DNA of 64,000 nt. Origin: Paenibacillus sp. (lineage in GTDB: Bacteria > Bacillota > Bacilli > Paenibacillales > YIM-B00363). This document shows positions 10,101 to 18,840 of the stretch, piece after piece. Made by a program: the position numbers and the translations under genes. The stretch's first letter is position 1, and each line of letters begins with the position of its first letter. Location: positions 124,001-188,000 of the forward strand of contig NZ_JAPSKE010000003.1 in assembly GCF_031177825.1 (NCBI RefSeq), given 5' to 3'. The notes under the pieces were generated by a model, which saw only the letters and a program-made list of their open reading frames with translations, was not told the DNA's origin and did no database searches.

Positions 10101-10264
10101 GGTGGGTTACCCTCTGCAGCGATACCGTCCTCGCGGGCTGGCAGGAAACCGATCTGATGGAAAGAGTCTCCGAACCTTCCTGCCTACGGGAGGCTCCTGT
10201 CCGCTTCTTTATAGAGCCCTACGAGATCAAGACGATCTTGCTCCGGGTAAGCGCCGACCGATGA
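7112..10264 (+). CDS. Alpha-mannosidase, glycoside hydrolase family 38
   Basis: 1050 residues from ATG 7112, preferred over 7031 because AAGGGACGGGG precedes it and the earlier ATG sits in the terminator stem. The GH38 catalytic core shows the zinc-site motif HIDVAWLW near residues 245-253 and the nucleophile motif WLPDVFGYS near 356-364; the Asp in this motif forms the glycosyl-enzyme. The C-terminal half is the usual beta-sandwich region of the family. There is no signal peptide, so it acts in the cytoplasm on imported oligosaccharides, removing alpha-linked mannose. It is followed 60 bases later by a GH88 gene. Confidence 0.93.
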   Translation: MLWTKEKLAARIHELEAFRYRGEKEATDMRMKEDPVGAVGSYPPEDGPWQEIQIGDRWVGRDKYVWLLYQTDIPAEWQGKRVLGRFDFGSTGGGGNSGFESLLFLNGRPYQGVDSYHQEVFLPAEPTGGKAVFHFRLWSGLNGYGKAAPIEHTIRRASLCWLDEATDDLYFTARALLDTVRVLDERQPERHELLSALDRAFLRIDWSAPGSDDFYASIEEARQLLRGALAKMSKHHAVHVQCIGHTHIDVAWLWRLKHTREKAARSFSTALRLLEQYPEYVFLQTQPQLYAYIKSDYPDIYEQIRERVREGRWEAGGAMWLEADCNLVSGESLVRQLLYGTRFFREEFGVECRYLWLPDVFGYSWALPQILLKSGIEAFMTTKISWNQYNRMPHDTFLWRGIDGSEILTHFITTPDPGAEEGAFYYTYNGAVTPQSVVGIWDAYRDKEINRELLLAYGYGDGGGGANREMLELRRRLEAMPGLPHVTPGRADAYFDRLKETVASTDRYVHTWNGELYLELHRGTYTSQAYNKRANRKLELRLRETEWISVLAGVQQGSMASYPKQELDRSWMILLRNQFHDIIPGSSIGEVYEDCRAEYAEAFGLADAAWSRSARALTARSAGTFTIFNSAPWERTDLVSIPVEAGMEDVVWRDGEGNPLPAQRNDGMWTIRVVDVPSMGVAAIHRSIRANDEGTTGIDPFARLPNGFRTPFYELEWNESGQLANLYDRIARRHVLAPGQAGNVLQVFEDKPKGRHEAWDIDIFYQEKMRVIDQAVSIQVVETGQVRAVIGMEWSYGSSRIRQRMILYADDRRIDFDTHVDWHEQRQLLKVAFPVSIHAHAATFDIQFGNVTRPTHWNTSWDYGRFESVGHQWADLSERDYGVSLLNDCKYGYDIKDNVLRLSLIKSAMVPDPHADQGEHRFVYALLPHVGDWVQGGTMQAAWHLNNPLAFLEGKPAAKGFSLLSVDGDHVFIDAVKKAEDGDDLFVRVHEYTGRRGWVTLCSDTVLAGWQETDLMERVSEPSCLREAPVRFFIEPYEIKTILLRVSADR

Positions 10265-10324
10265 GGCAACGGGATCGTCTCCGCCGCCTCGTTGCGTTAA
10301 ATTTTATGAAAGTAGGGGATTCGC

Positions 10325-11458
10325 ATGCTGCCGCTTTCCGAGATGAGAGCATTCATCATCAATAAGACGGCGAACAATGGCCGCTTGTTCGGGGACCGTC
10401 TTCCGGTATCTACTCAGAACGGACGCTATTCCTTCGCCGAGGACGGGTTTTGGGTCGGGGGGTTCTGGACGGGGCTCAATTGGCTCTGCTTCGAGATGTC
10501 CGGCGACCGCGCATTCGCCGAGGTCGCCAGAGCGTCGCGCCATCGCTTTATCAAGCGGCTATACGAGCATCCGGAGACCCTCGATCACGATACCGGCTTT
10601 CTTTATCAGTTGTCGTTCATCGCGGATTATAAACTTACCGGCAACGTAGACGCCAGAAAGATCGCTCTGGATTCGGCCAAAGCGCTCAGAGCTCGATTTA
10701 ACCCCAAGGGGAAGTTTATCCAAGCCTGGAACGTGTGGAAGCCCGGGCAAGCGTTCAGCGAGGAAAATCGAGGGCGGATCATTATTGATTGCATGTATAA
10801 TTTACCGCTGTTGTTTTGGGCGGCGGAACAGACGGGGGACGATGCGTTCCGCGAGACGGCGGTGGCGCATGCGGATACATGCGCAGCGACGATGATTCGG
10901 CCCGATTACACGACTTACCATACCTACGTGTTCGAACCCGACACCGGGGAACCGAAATACGGTCGCACCGCGCAAGGCTATGACCATGAATCTTGCTGGA
11001 CGCGCGGGCAATCTTGGGCGATCGGCGGCTACGCATACGCCTACCGATACACCGGAAACCGAAGATACCTGGACATCGCGCTTGGCACCGCCAAGGCTTT
11101 TATGGAGCGGGTCGAGGAGGATGGCATTCCGATGTGGGATTTCTCGATTCCCTCGAAGGAAGGTGAACCGCGCGATTCGTCGGCCGCGACGATCGCCGTA
11201 GCCGGCATCCTCGAATTGGCGAGCCATCTGGGGGAAGGCGAGGATCGCAGCCGTCTGGAGCGGTACGCGGAGCGCACGCTCGCGAGTTTATGGAATCATT
11301 ACTCCTCGCGGGAGCTTCCGGAGGAGCAAGGCTTGATCTTGCACGCATGCGGCTCGAGAAAGATGGGCGGGGATTTGGATTGTTCCTTCCCGTTCGCGGA
11401 CTATTATTTCGCCGAGTCGGTCGCGAGGCTGTCAGGCATGACAAGGGCCTATTGGTGA
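10325..11458 (+). CDS. Unsaturated glucuronyl hydrolase, GH88 family
   Basis: 377 residues forming an alpha/alpha-barrel. The two catalytic aspartates of the family can be placed: DHDTGFLYQLSF (about residue 88) and IIIDCMYNLPLLFWA (Asp155), followed by YDHESCWTRGQSWAIGGY. These enzymes hydrate the 4,5-unsaturated uronate left at the non-reducing end by polysaccharide lyases. There is no signal peptide, so it works inside the cell. Its presence implies that the substrate is first cut by a lyase, consistent with the secreted protein at the window start. The end overlaps the next start as GTGA. GH105 is a related alternative, but the motifs fit GH88 better. Confidence 0.88.
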   Translation: MLPLSEMRAFIINKTANNGRLFGDRLPVSTQNGRYSFAEDGFWVGGFWTGLNWLCFEMSGDRAFAEVARASRHRFIKRLYEHPETLDHDTGFLYQLSFIADYKLTGNVDARKIALDSAKALRARFNPKGKFIQAWNVWKPGQAFSEENRGRIIIDCMYNLPLLFWAAEQTGDDAFRETAVAHADTCAATMIRPDYTTYHTYVFEPDTGEPKYGRTAQGYDHESCWTRGQSWAIGGYAYAYRYTGNRRYLDIALGTAKAFMERVEEDGIPMWDFSIPSKEGEPRDSSAATIAVAGILELASHLGEGEDRSRLERYAERTLASLWNHYSSRELPEEQGLILHACGSRKMGGDLDCSFPFADYYFAESVARLSGMTRAYW

Positions 11459-13941
11459 CGATCGAAGCGGGGGCGCGGGGCATGGACCAAGAAGATACGC
11501 AGCGTTGGATCGCGAAGTGGATCTGGGAGGGAACGGCATTCGGACAGAACGCGGAACCCGTCCGGTCAAGCCACGAGCTTGTCTATTTTCGCCGTAGGTT
11601 CGAGGTTCCCGAGGCTGGGCGATGCACCTTGATCGTCCGCGTCTCAGCCGACAGCCGGTATCGACTCTATTTGAACGGTCACTCCGTCGGCGAAGGCCCG
11701 TGCAAGGGGGACCGGCATACGCATTATTACGAGTCGGTCGACTTGTCCCATCGACTTCGGCCAGGCTGGAACGTGCTGTCGGCCAAAGTGCTGCATTACG
11801 CGACCGCTTCGCCGTTCCGAATAGGCCATGACGGGCCGTTATCGATCGAGAGATCGGGATCGGGCGGCTTTTGGCTTGAGGGTTCCTTATTGGATGCCGG
11901 CGGTACCGCGCTGGAGCATCTGCATACAGGGGCGGAACCGGGGTGGGTAACGAAGCGTGACGAGGGCTACCGATGCGATATCGTCGGCCTTAACCCGTGG
12001 ATAGGCGGTATGGAGCGGGTAGAGGGGAAAGCGATCCCCTTGAATTGGCAGCTGCTCAGCTGCGACGAGACGGCCTGGCGGCCGGCTGCGGTCGTCTGCG
12101 GAACGGCGGATCCGTTCGGGCAGCTTGGTCCATGGTCGCTGGCTGAGCGCCCGGTTCCGCCGCTTGTCGAACGGGAGGCGACATTCGCTCGGACGGTGAA
12201 GGCAGAAGGCTGGGAATGCTCCGCGGAGGCGTTGGACGCATGGTTGAATGCCTCGGATCGCCTCCTGGCGGAACCGTTGCACATCGGCCCGAGGCGGCGG
12301 GTATGGGCGGAGGTCGACGCGGGCGATCTGATGACCGGGTATTTGCGAGTGGAAGTCAGCGGCGGGGACGGGGGGAGGATCACCCTTCTGTCTGCTGAAT
12401 GCTATGAAGCCCCGGATTCCACTTCGCAGCAACGAAAGAAAGGCATGCGGGATTGCGCCGAGGGCACCTTGCTCGGCGTTCCGGACGTGTATTCGGTTTC
12501 CGGTGCGGGGACGACGAAAGGAGCGGATGCGGCTCTTGAATGCTATGAGCCCTTCTGGTACCGGGTGTTTCGTTACGTCCGCATCGAAGTGGAGACGGCG
12601 GAGGAGCCGATGCTGCTTCACGGATTCCGCTTCCGGTCTCGTCAATATCCACTGCAGGTAAAGACGGAGTTCGAATGCTCCGATCCGGAGCTCAACCGAC
12701 TATGGGGACTTTCCATAAACACCCTTCACAAGTGTATGGGGGAGACATACGAGGACTGTCCCTATTACGAGCAGCTGCAGTACACGATGGATACCGCCTT
12801 GGAATCGTTATACACCTATTACCTTGCGAATGACGACAGGCTGGCCCGTCGGGCGCTCTTCGATTATCACAGCTCGATGCTGCCGTCAGGGATGCTGCAG
12901 AGCCGATATCCTTCGGCATGGCCGCAAGTGATTCCGTCATTTTCCTTGTACTGGATCCAAATGCTTCACGATCACTATAAACACTTCGCCGATCTAAGCG
13001 TCGTCAAGCGATATCGGCATACGATGGGCGCTGTATTGGATTGGTACGAGCGTCGGGTGGACGGTTCCGGGCTTGTCGGCATGATGCCTTATGCGTATTG
13101 GAACTATATCGATTGGAGGGCGGGCTGGGAGAGAGGCGTGCCGCAAGCGTCGAAATTCGGTCCGCTCGCATTGCACACTCTGATGTATATCGCCGCGTTG
13201 GAGCGGGCCGCGGAGCTGTACGCGTGGAGCGGCTGGACGGATGCGGCGGATGAGATGAGGGAGCGCGCGATCCGAATGAGGCGCGCCGTCCTGTCGGCTT
13301 GTTGGTCGGAAGAACGCGGAATGCTTCGCGACGGGCCGGACTACGAGATGTATTCCGTACATACGCAAATTTGGTGCGTGCTTGCAAGCGCGGTCGAAGG
13401 GGCCGAGGCGCGGGAACTGCTCGAGAGAACGTTCGCGGATCCGCGGCTCGAGGAAGCATCTCCTTCTTTGTCTATGATGTACTACGTCTCCGAAGCGTTG
13501 AGTAAGGCTGGCATGTATGGAGAGTATCCTGAACTATGGGATCATTGGCGGAAGATATTGAAGGTGAATCCCGTAACGTTGCCCGAGACGGGTGATCCGA
13601 CGTCCTCAAGAAGCGAATGCCACGGCTGGAGCGCGCTGCCGCTGCATGATTTTCCGGCGAAGGTGTTGGGGGTGCGCCCGGAGAAACCCGGTTTCGAGAT
13701 CATTGCGATCGAGCCGTGCATCGGAAGCTTGCAATGGGCTCGCGGGAAGGTGATTACGACGCGGGGAGAAGTCTCCGTGGAATGGAAGGTAAGCGGGCAA
13801 GGCGACTTTACGATTCGGGTCGAGGGTCCTGCGGATTGTCCCATGCGGCTCGTCTTGCCGGACGGCTCGATCCGGATGCTCCCGAACGGGTCCGCGTTCG
13901 CGGCGGAATGCCGAGCGAAAGCGAGCAGTCGGAAATCATAA
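11455..13941 (+). CDS. Alpha-L-rhamnosidase-like glycoside hydrolase, GH78 family
   Basis: 828 residues. N-terminal beta-sandwich (WIWEGTAFGQNAEP, then RLYLNGHSVGEGPCKGD, the rhamnosidase N-domain) and a six-hairpin catalytic domain from about residue 425 (GETYEDCPYYEQLQYTMDT), closing with the GH78-type CHGWSALPLHDF and a C-terminal beta domain (GFEIIAIEP). I place the start at GTG 11455, which overlaps the preceding TGA and has AAGGG seven bases upstream. ATG 11482 is possible but has no spaced ribosome site. Family members release terminal alpha-L-rhamnose. It is cytoplasmic and completes the GH38-GH88-GH78 set. Confidence 0.87.
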   Translation: MTIEAGARGMDQEDTQRWIAKWIWEGTAFGQNAEPVRSSHELVYFRRRFEVPEAGRCTLIVRVSADSRYRLYLNGHSVGEGPCKGDRHTHYYESVDLSHRLRPGWNVLSAKVLHYATASPFRIGHDGPLSIERSGSGGFWLEGSLLDAGGTALEHLHTGAEPGWVTKRDEGYRCDIVGLNPWIGGMERVEGKAIPLNWQLLSCDETAWRPAAVVCGTADPFGQLGPWSLAERPVPPLVEREATFARTVKAEGWECSAEALDAWLNASDRLLAEPLHIGPRRRVWAEVDAGDLMTGYLRVEVSGGDGGRITLLSAECYEAPDSTSQQRKKGMRDCAEGTLLGVPDVYSVSGAGTTKGADAALECYEPFWYRVFRYVRIEVETAEEPMLLHGFRFRSRQYPLQVKTEFECSDPELNRLWGLSINTLHKCMGETYEDCPYYEQLQYTMDTALESLYTYYLANDDRLARRALFDYHSSMLPSGMLQSRYPSAWPQVIPSFSLYWIQMLHDHYKHFADLSVVKRYRHTMGAVLDWYERRVDGSGLVGMMPYAYWNYIDWRAGWERGVPQASKFGPLALHTLMYIAALERAAELYAWSGWTDAADEMRERAIRMRRAVLSACWSEERGMLRDGPDYEMYSVHTQIWCVLASAVEGAEARELLERTFADPRLEEASPSLSMMYYVSEALSKAGMYGEYPELWDHWRKILKVNPVTLPETGDPTSSRSECHGWSALPLHDFPAKVLGVRPEKPGFEIIAIEPCIGSLQWARGKVITTRGEVSVEWKVSGQGDFTIRVEGPADCPMRLVLPDGSIRMLPNGSAFAAECRAKASSRKS

Positions 13942-13975
13942 ACAAGCTGCACCGCCTGCAGCTCGTTACAAACCT

Positions 13976-16946
13976 CTAGATGTTGAATTCGTCGTTCGGC
14001 TCAAGCTGATGGTACGCCGCAAAACGATTTCGACCGAGATGCCGAGACCGAATTCGCTTGCGAAACGGAGCGTGCCCTGCAGGTTTTCGATGATTTGGTA
14101 ACAGATCATGAGGCCGAGGCCGGTGCCCTTCTCCTTCGTCGTATAGAACGGTTCGCCGAGCCGGGCGAGCGTCTCCTTCGGAATGCCGATGCCTTCGTCG
14201 ATGAACAAGATCCGGATCTTGTGGTCATGGACGTTCTCCGTCTTAATATGGAGTCTGCCGCCCTTGGGCATCGATTCAGGCTTGCCGATGATATCCTCTC
14301 GCGTCAGCATCGTCTGCTCGAAGAACTTCGGGTTCGCGTATTCGATCGAACCGTTCGGGTCGGCGATGAGCACGATGCTCGGACTTTGGTCGATCGCGTA
14401 CGATTTGATCTTCAGCTCGTTGTTCAGCAGCTTCAGATCGGTGATGTCGACGAACGTAATGACGGTGCCCTGCACGAATTGGTCGGCCGTTCGATACGGC
14501 AGAATGCGAAGGCTGTACCAGCGGCCGGAGCGGCTGCGGACTTCCTTTACGATCGGGACGAGGGTTTGCAGCACCTTCTCTGCGTCGACGAGGAAGTCGT
14601 CGTACTCGAAATGATGCTTGATATGAGAGATCGGCCGGCCGATGTCGATGTCGAGCAGATGAATTTCTTTCGTGACGGCCGGCGTGAAGCGCCGGACGCG
14701 CATATCGGTGTCCAAGAAAATCGTGCCGATTCTCGTGCTGCTCAGGAAGTTGTCCATGTCGTTGTTGAGATCGGTCATCTCTTGGATTTTCATCTGATAT
14801 TCCGCGTTGACGGTGAGCAGCTCTTCGTTCACCGACTGCAGTTCTTCGTTGGCGCTCTGCAGCTCCTCGTTCGCGGCCACGAGCTCCTCGTTCGTCGCTT
14901 GCAGTTCTTCGTTGGACGTCTCCAGCTCTTCGATCGTAATCTGCAGCGTCTCTTCCGCGCGAAGCAGCTCCTGCTCGAGGTCGAGCACCCGTTGGTTCAC
15001 GCTGCTTGCAAGCTCCACGTCTTCGCCGAGCGTCTCGGCCGGCTCGGTCTGCGGCTTCGCGAAGATGACGATGAGCAGATGCTCGTACGCCTTGTTCGTC
15101 GTCGAGAAGGGGCGGATCGTCAAGTCGACGGACGGGAAGTCCGGGATCCCCGTCTTGAAGTGGCGATACGCGATCTCCGAACGCTCCTTGCGAACCTTGT
15201 GCAGCGCCGTCACGAGCGCCACGGACAGGTGGCTGTGGAACATCTTGTGCACGTTCAGGCTCGGTTTTGCCCTTCGTCATCGCGATGAACGGATCGATCC
15301 GTCCGGTCATATGCACGGTGTCGAGATGCTCGTCCACGACGATGGAGGGCGGGAAGTGCTCTTCCAGGTACGTGGTGTTCAGATCGTCCGTCCGGCGCTG
15401 CAGCTTCAGCTGGCGTACCGTGGGGCTCGATTCGGCTTGCGGCTTCGCCGCGCCGGGATTTTCGTTGAATTGATCGGAGATGCCGATGGCGTTATAGGAG
15501 CTGCCAACGGGCGCTTCGTTTTGCTGAAATACGTTCCATCGCTTGTCGAACACCTGGAATAGTCCACCTAGACGGCCGATCGTCTCGCTCGGTCCCAAAA
15601 ACAGATACGCTCTGGGGTTGAGGGCGAAATGAAACAGGGAAATGACGCGTTGTTGCATCTTTGGCTGCAAGTAAATGAGCATATTGCGGCACGTGATCAA
15701 GTCCATGTTGATGAACGGCGGGTCTTTGATGATGTTATGCGGCGCGAAAATGATCTTCTTCCGAATGTCTTCGATAATCGTATAACTGTCGTGGCGCTGC
15801 ACGAAATATTTCCGCAGCAGCTCCGGCGGGACCGACTGCGCGATCGCATTCGGATATATGCCTTGGCTCGCGAACTCGATCGACTGCTTATCTAGATCCG
15901 TCGCGAAAATTTTGACGTTCACCGACGCGCCGAACGTCTGCAGATGCTCTTGGAACAGAATGGCCAAGGAATACGCTTCTTCGCCGGTGGAGCAGCCTGC
16001 CACCCAAACGCGGATCTCCGAATCCTCGTTCCGCTTCCGTTCGACGATCTGAGGGATCACCTTGGCGGAGATGACGTCGAACGCCTTCGCGTCCCGGAAG
16101 GAGTGCGTGACGCCGATCAGCAAATCCTTGTGCAGCAGCGAGATTTCTCTCACGTCGCGCTCCAACAGCCGGATGTATTGGTCGAAATCCTCGATCCGAT
16201 TGAGCGCCATCCGCCGTTCGATCCGGCGAAGCACGCCGGCGAGCTTGTATTCCTTGAAGTCGATCGTCGTCTTGTTTTTCAGCATGTCGAATAGCCCGGC
16301 GAGCTGCTCCTCGGTCGGCACGTCGCCGCCGGGCTGCTCCCAAGCGTCCGGCCGGATCCCGTTCCCGCTGACGAAGTCGGCGATCTTCCGATGCATCTCG
16401 TCCGGCGACGCGATGTTGTCGACGAGGCCGGTCAGCATGGCGCTCTTCGGCATGCCGTCGAACTTCGCGGAGCGGTCGTCCTGCGCCAGCACGAAGCCGC
16501 CGCGTTCCTTAATCGTAGCGATGCCGCGGGAGCCGTCGCTCCCGGTGCCGGATAGAATGACGCCGACGGCGCGGGGCCCTCGGTCGACGGCTAACGAGTG
16601 GAAGAAGATGTCGATCGGCAGATGCAGGCCGCCGTGCTTCTCGGACAGCTGGAGCTTGCCGTCTTGCAAGGTCATGCTTTTATTGGGGGGGGGATCAAAT
16701 AGACGTTGTTAGGTTCCAGCGTCATGTCGTGCACCGCGATATGCACCGGCATCTTCGTATGCGGCTGCAGCAGCTCGGCCATGAAGCTCTTATAGTTCGG
16801 AGACAGGTGTTGAATGATGACGAACGCCGCTCCCGTATCGGGCCGCATATAATCGAAGAGGAGATGCAACGCTTCAGGCCGCCTGCCGATGCGCCGATTC
16901 CTACAACGAACAGCGCTTCATCTATGGAATTGTTATTATTCGGCAT
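13976..16946 (-). pseudogene. Broken CheB/CheR/PAS/histidine-kinase fusion gene
   Basis: Reading leftwards from 16946 the frames encode a CheB methylesterase start (VVGIGASAGG), the rest of CheB, a CheR methyltransferase (VAGCSTGEEAYSLAI), a long coiled coil ([20 protein letters not shown]), PAS domains and a kinase ATPase tail (GTGLGLMICYQIIENLQGTL). The frame is broken four times by single- or two-base changes: near 16874 (a G lost in CTGGAAGCG), at 16685-16693 (nine C where seven or ten would keep frame), near 15270 (an extra A in CAAAACC) and near 14019 (a C lost; restoring it gives an ending VLPAYHQLEPNDEFNI). At about 14277 a PAS domain jumps directly into the ATPase region, so the HisKA dimerisation/phospho-histidine domain is deleted. 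Intact relatives couple methylation chemistry to a sensor kinase. Confidence 0.85.
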
Positions 16947-17275
16947 ATACTAGGAAGGCCCTTAGCCTTCGAAGTGAACAGACGAACTTAAGTTTATACG
17001 AAAAAGGTCCCCCATGAAAGCGAAAGGGAAATATATAGTAATGAAATAAATCGCGGAATTTCGACATCCTCGGTCGAGGGTCGGGGCGGCGCGGCCCCCT
17101 GCCGTCGGACGCCGTCGAACCGGCGCCTATGTCCGGACTCCGGCGGGCGCACCCGGCGCAAGCCTGTCGGAACCTGTCGAGAAATAATTCCCGGCCGGAT
17201 CGGACGATATGCATCGAAAGCGTTTCCTGCTATAGTGAAGGCAACAACGTTTGTACGAAAGAAGGCGGTGAGCTC
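16947..17275. other. Intergenic region between the CheB/CheR pseudogene and bioD
   Basis: About 330 bases between divergent genes. The left half is AT-rich and probably held the promoter of the broken gene. The right half is GC-rich (GGGGCGGCGCGGCCCC). I see no RNA gene, no recognisable biotin operator and no further ORF with a ribosome site. Confidence 0.5.
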
Positions 17276-18001
17276 ATGAACCATGGCGTGTTTATTACGG
17301 GAACGGACGCGGGCGTCGGCATGACTCACGTCGCTTCGGTGCTCGCCGCGGCGCTCCAGCGCCGGCTCGACGAGAACGGAGGCGGCCGCGTCGGTTTATG
17401 GAAGCCGGTGCAAACCGGCGTGCGAGACGAGGCGCCGCTGCCCGACAGCGCGAAGCTCGTCTTAGGGAGCGGCCTTGCGATTCCCGAGTCCGAGACGTTC
17501 AGCTACGCGTTCCCCGATCGAGTGGTGCCGTGGATGGCGGCGCAGCGGATCGGGGCGCGCATCTCCATCGCGCAGCTTGCGGAGGAAGGCACCGGCCGGC
17601 TGGCCGCCTGCGACCGCCTGGTCGTCGACGGCGCGGGCGGACTCGCGGTGCCGCTCACCGACCGCGGCGTCGTCGCCGATCTGGCGGCGGCGCTGGCGCT
17701 GCCGGTGCTCATCGTCGCCCGGCCCGGCATCGGGACGGTCAATCACACGCTGCTGACCGTCGCCTACGCCCGCGGCGCCGGCTTGAAGCCGATCGGCGTC
17801 GTGCTGAACGGGTATCGGGACGGCCAGGCGGACATCATGGAAGAGAACGCGATGATGATCGAGCGCTTCGCCGACGTGCCGGTCATCGGCAAGCTGCCGT
17901 GGCTGCCCGGCGCGCCTGAGAGCGACGACGACTGGTCTACTTGGCGGGAGCGTTGGGCGGATGTGGCCGCCGCGTCGCTCGACCTGGACAAGCTGCCGTA
18001 A
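17276..18001 (+). CDS. bioD: Dethiobiotin synthetase-like protein with altered P-loop
   Basis: 241 residues from ATG 17276, preceded by GGCGGTGAG. Overall match to BioD, which closes the ureido ring of biotin using ATP and CO2: N-terminal P-loop, the substrate lysine motif WKPVQTG, and VDGAGGLAVPL. The P-loop reads GTDAGVGMT, whereas the family has GTDTxVGKT. The lysine that contacts ATP phosphates (Lys15 in E. coli numbering) is methionine, explained by one base change (AAG to ATG at 17321-17323). The gene stands alone with no bioA, bioB or bioF nearby, and its 3' end overlaps the convergent ykoY remnant by 65 bases. It may be inactive or may have changed function. Confidence 0.8.
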   Translation: MNHGVFITGTDAGVGMTHVASVLAAALQRRLDENGGGRVGLWKPVQTGVRDEAPLPDSAKLVLGSGLAIPESETFSYAFPDRVVPWMAAQRIGARISIAQLAEEGTGRLAACDRLVVDGAGGLAVPLTDRGVVADLAAALALPVLIVARPGIGTVNHTLLTVAYARGAGLKPIGVVLNGYRDGQADIMEENAMMIERFADVPVIGKLPWLPGAPESDDDWSTWRERWADVAAASLDLDKLP

Positions 18002-18570
18002 GGGGCGGTTCCCCTTGCTCGGCGACGGCCTTCTCCTCGGCGCCCTTGCCGCCGAACCAGCCCCATGCGAATATGGCGAGAAGCACCGCCCAGAAGATCC
18101 CCTTCCATACGCCGCTCTTCGCGAACGTCTCCGGCAGCAGCGCGAGGCCCGGATGCGAGGCGGCGTATACCGCAAGTTCCACGCCGACCCAGCCGACGAT
18201 CAGGAACGCCGCCTTCTCGAGGCCGGGCCGTTGCTCCAGCAGCCGAACGCAATTGTTCGCCGCGAAACGCATCAGCACGAGACCGATCAAGCCGCCCGCG
18301 AGAATGACGAGGAAGTGGCCGCCGTCCATCCCGCCGATGGCGGGCAGCGGAGACGCCGGCAGCGCGACGGCGAGCGCGACGGCCGCGAGAATGGAATCGA
18401 CCGCGAACGCGATGTCGGCGAGCTCCACCTTGATCACCGTCGACCGGAATCCGCCGGTCTTCGCCGGCTTCTTCGTCTCCTGAACGGTTGACGCCGTTAC
18501 CTTCTTACGCCACAAATGATTCGCCGCGATAAACAGCAAATACAACGCGCCGATCGCCTGCACCTGCTGC
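17937..18570 (-). pseudogene. ykoY: N-terminally deleted TerC/YkoY-family manganese exporter
   Basis: The frame reads QVQAIGALYLLFIAANHL, then KVELADIAFAVDSILAAVAL, then GLIGLVLMRFAANN, matching YkoY/TerC from about residue 75 to the end. The first roughly 75 residues, carrying the initial helices and the metal-binding ADNA-type motif, are absent. Upstream of the Gln codons the frame runs straight into the T-run of the riboswitch terminator, so there is no room for the lost part, no ribosome site and no plausible start. A deletion joined the regulatory RNA to mid-gene. Intact proteins export Mn2+. The 3' end overlaps bioD. Confidence 0.8.
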
Positions 18571-18609
18571 AAATAAAAAAGACCTTCGCCTGACGTAGGC
18601 AAAGGTCTT
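18571..18609 (-). terminator. Terminator of the manganese riboswitch expression platform
   Basis: AAGACCTTTGCC pairs with GGCGAAGGTCTT across a short loop, followed by TTTTTATTT. The 5' arm reuses the 3' strand of the aptamer's first helix, so Mn2+ binding would prevent the terminator. It now abuts ykoY coding sequence directly. Confidence 0.85.
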
Positions 18610-18708
18610 GCTGACAACGACATCCGTTGCCGACAACGCCGGGACCGAGGCGAATCTCGATCCGAAGTGACGACGCTGCCGCGTGAGCTGCTCCCCTTGG
18701 GGGCGGCG
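18598..18708 (-). ncRNA. yybP-ykoY manganese riboswitch aptamer
   Basis: On the minus strand the conserved elements occur in order: CAAGGGGAGCAGCTCA, two internal helices, then TTGTCAGCAAGACCTTTGCC. The 5' AAGGGGAG and 3' CAAGACCTTTG segments close the first helix and form the Mn2+-binding loops of this class. The class normally controls ykoY/terC-family Mn exporters, and here it lies directly before the ykoY remnant, which supports both calls. Confidence 0.85.
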
Positions 18709-18840
18709 CATATGCTTCCCACGCGAAAGCGAGGCCGCGCGTCAATGCGGGCTTCCCGGAACATGTTCCGTGAAACGTCATCCGCTCGGAAGCAGTATAC
18801 ATAGATAAGGAACGTAGTAATCGGATAAGGGGGATGTTTC

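Noticed and set aside
17160..17275. BirA operator before bioD
   Set aside because: No TTGTTAAC/GTTAAC-type inverted repeat could be found in the upstream region.
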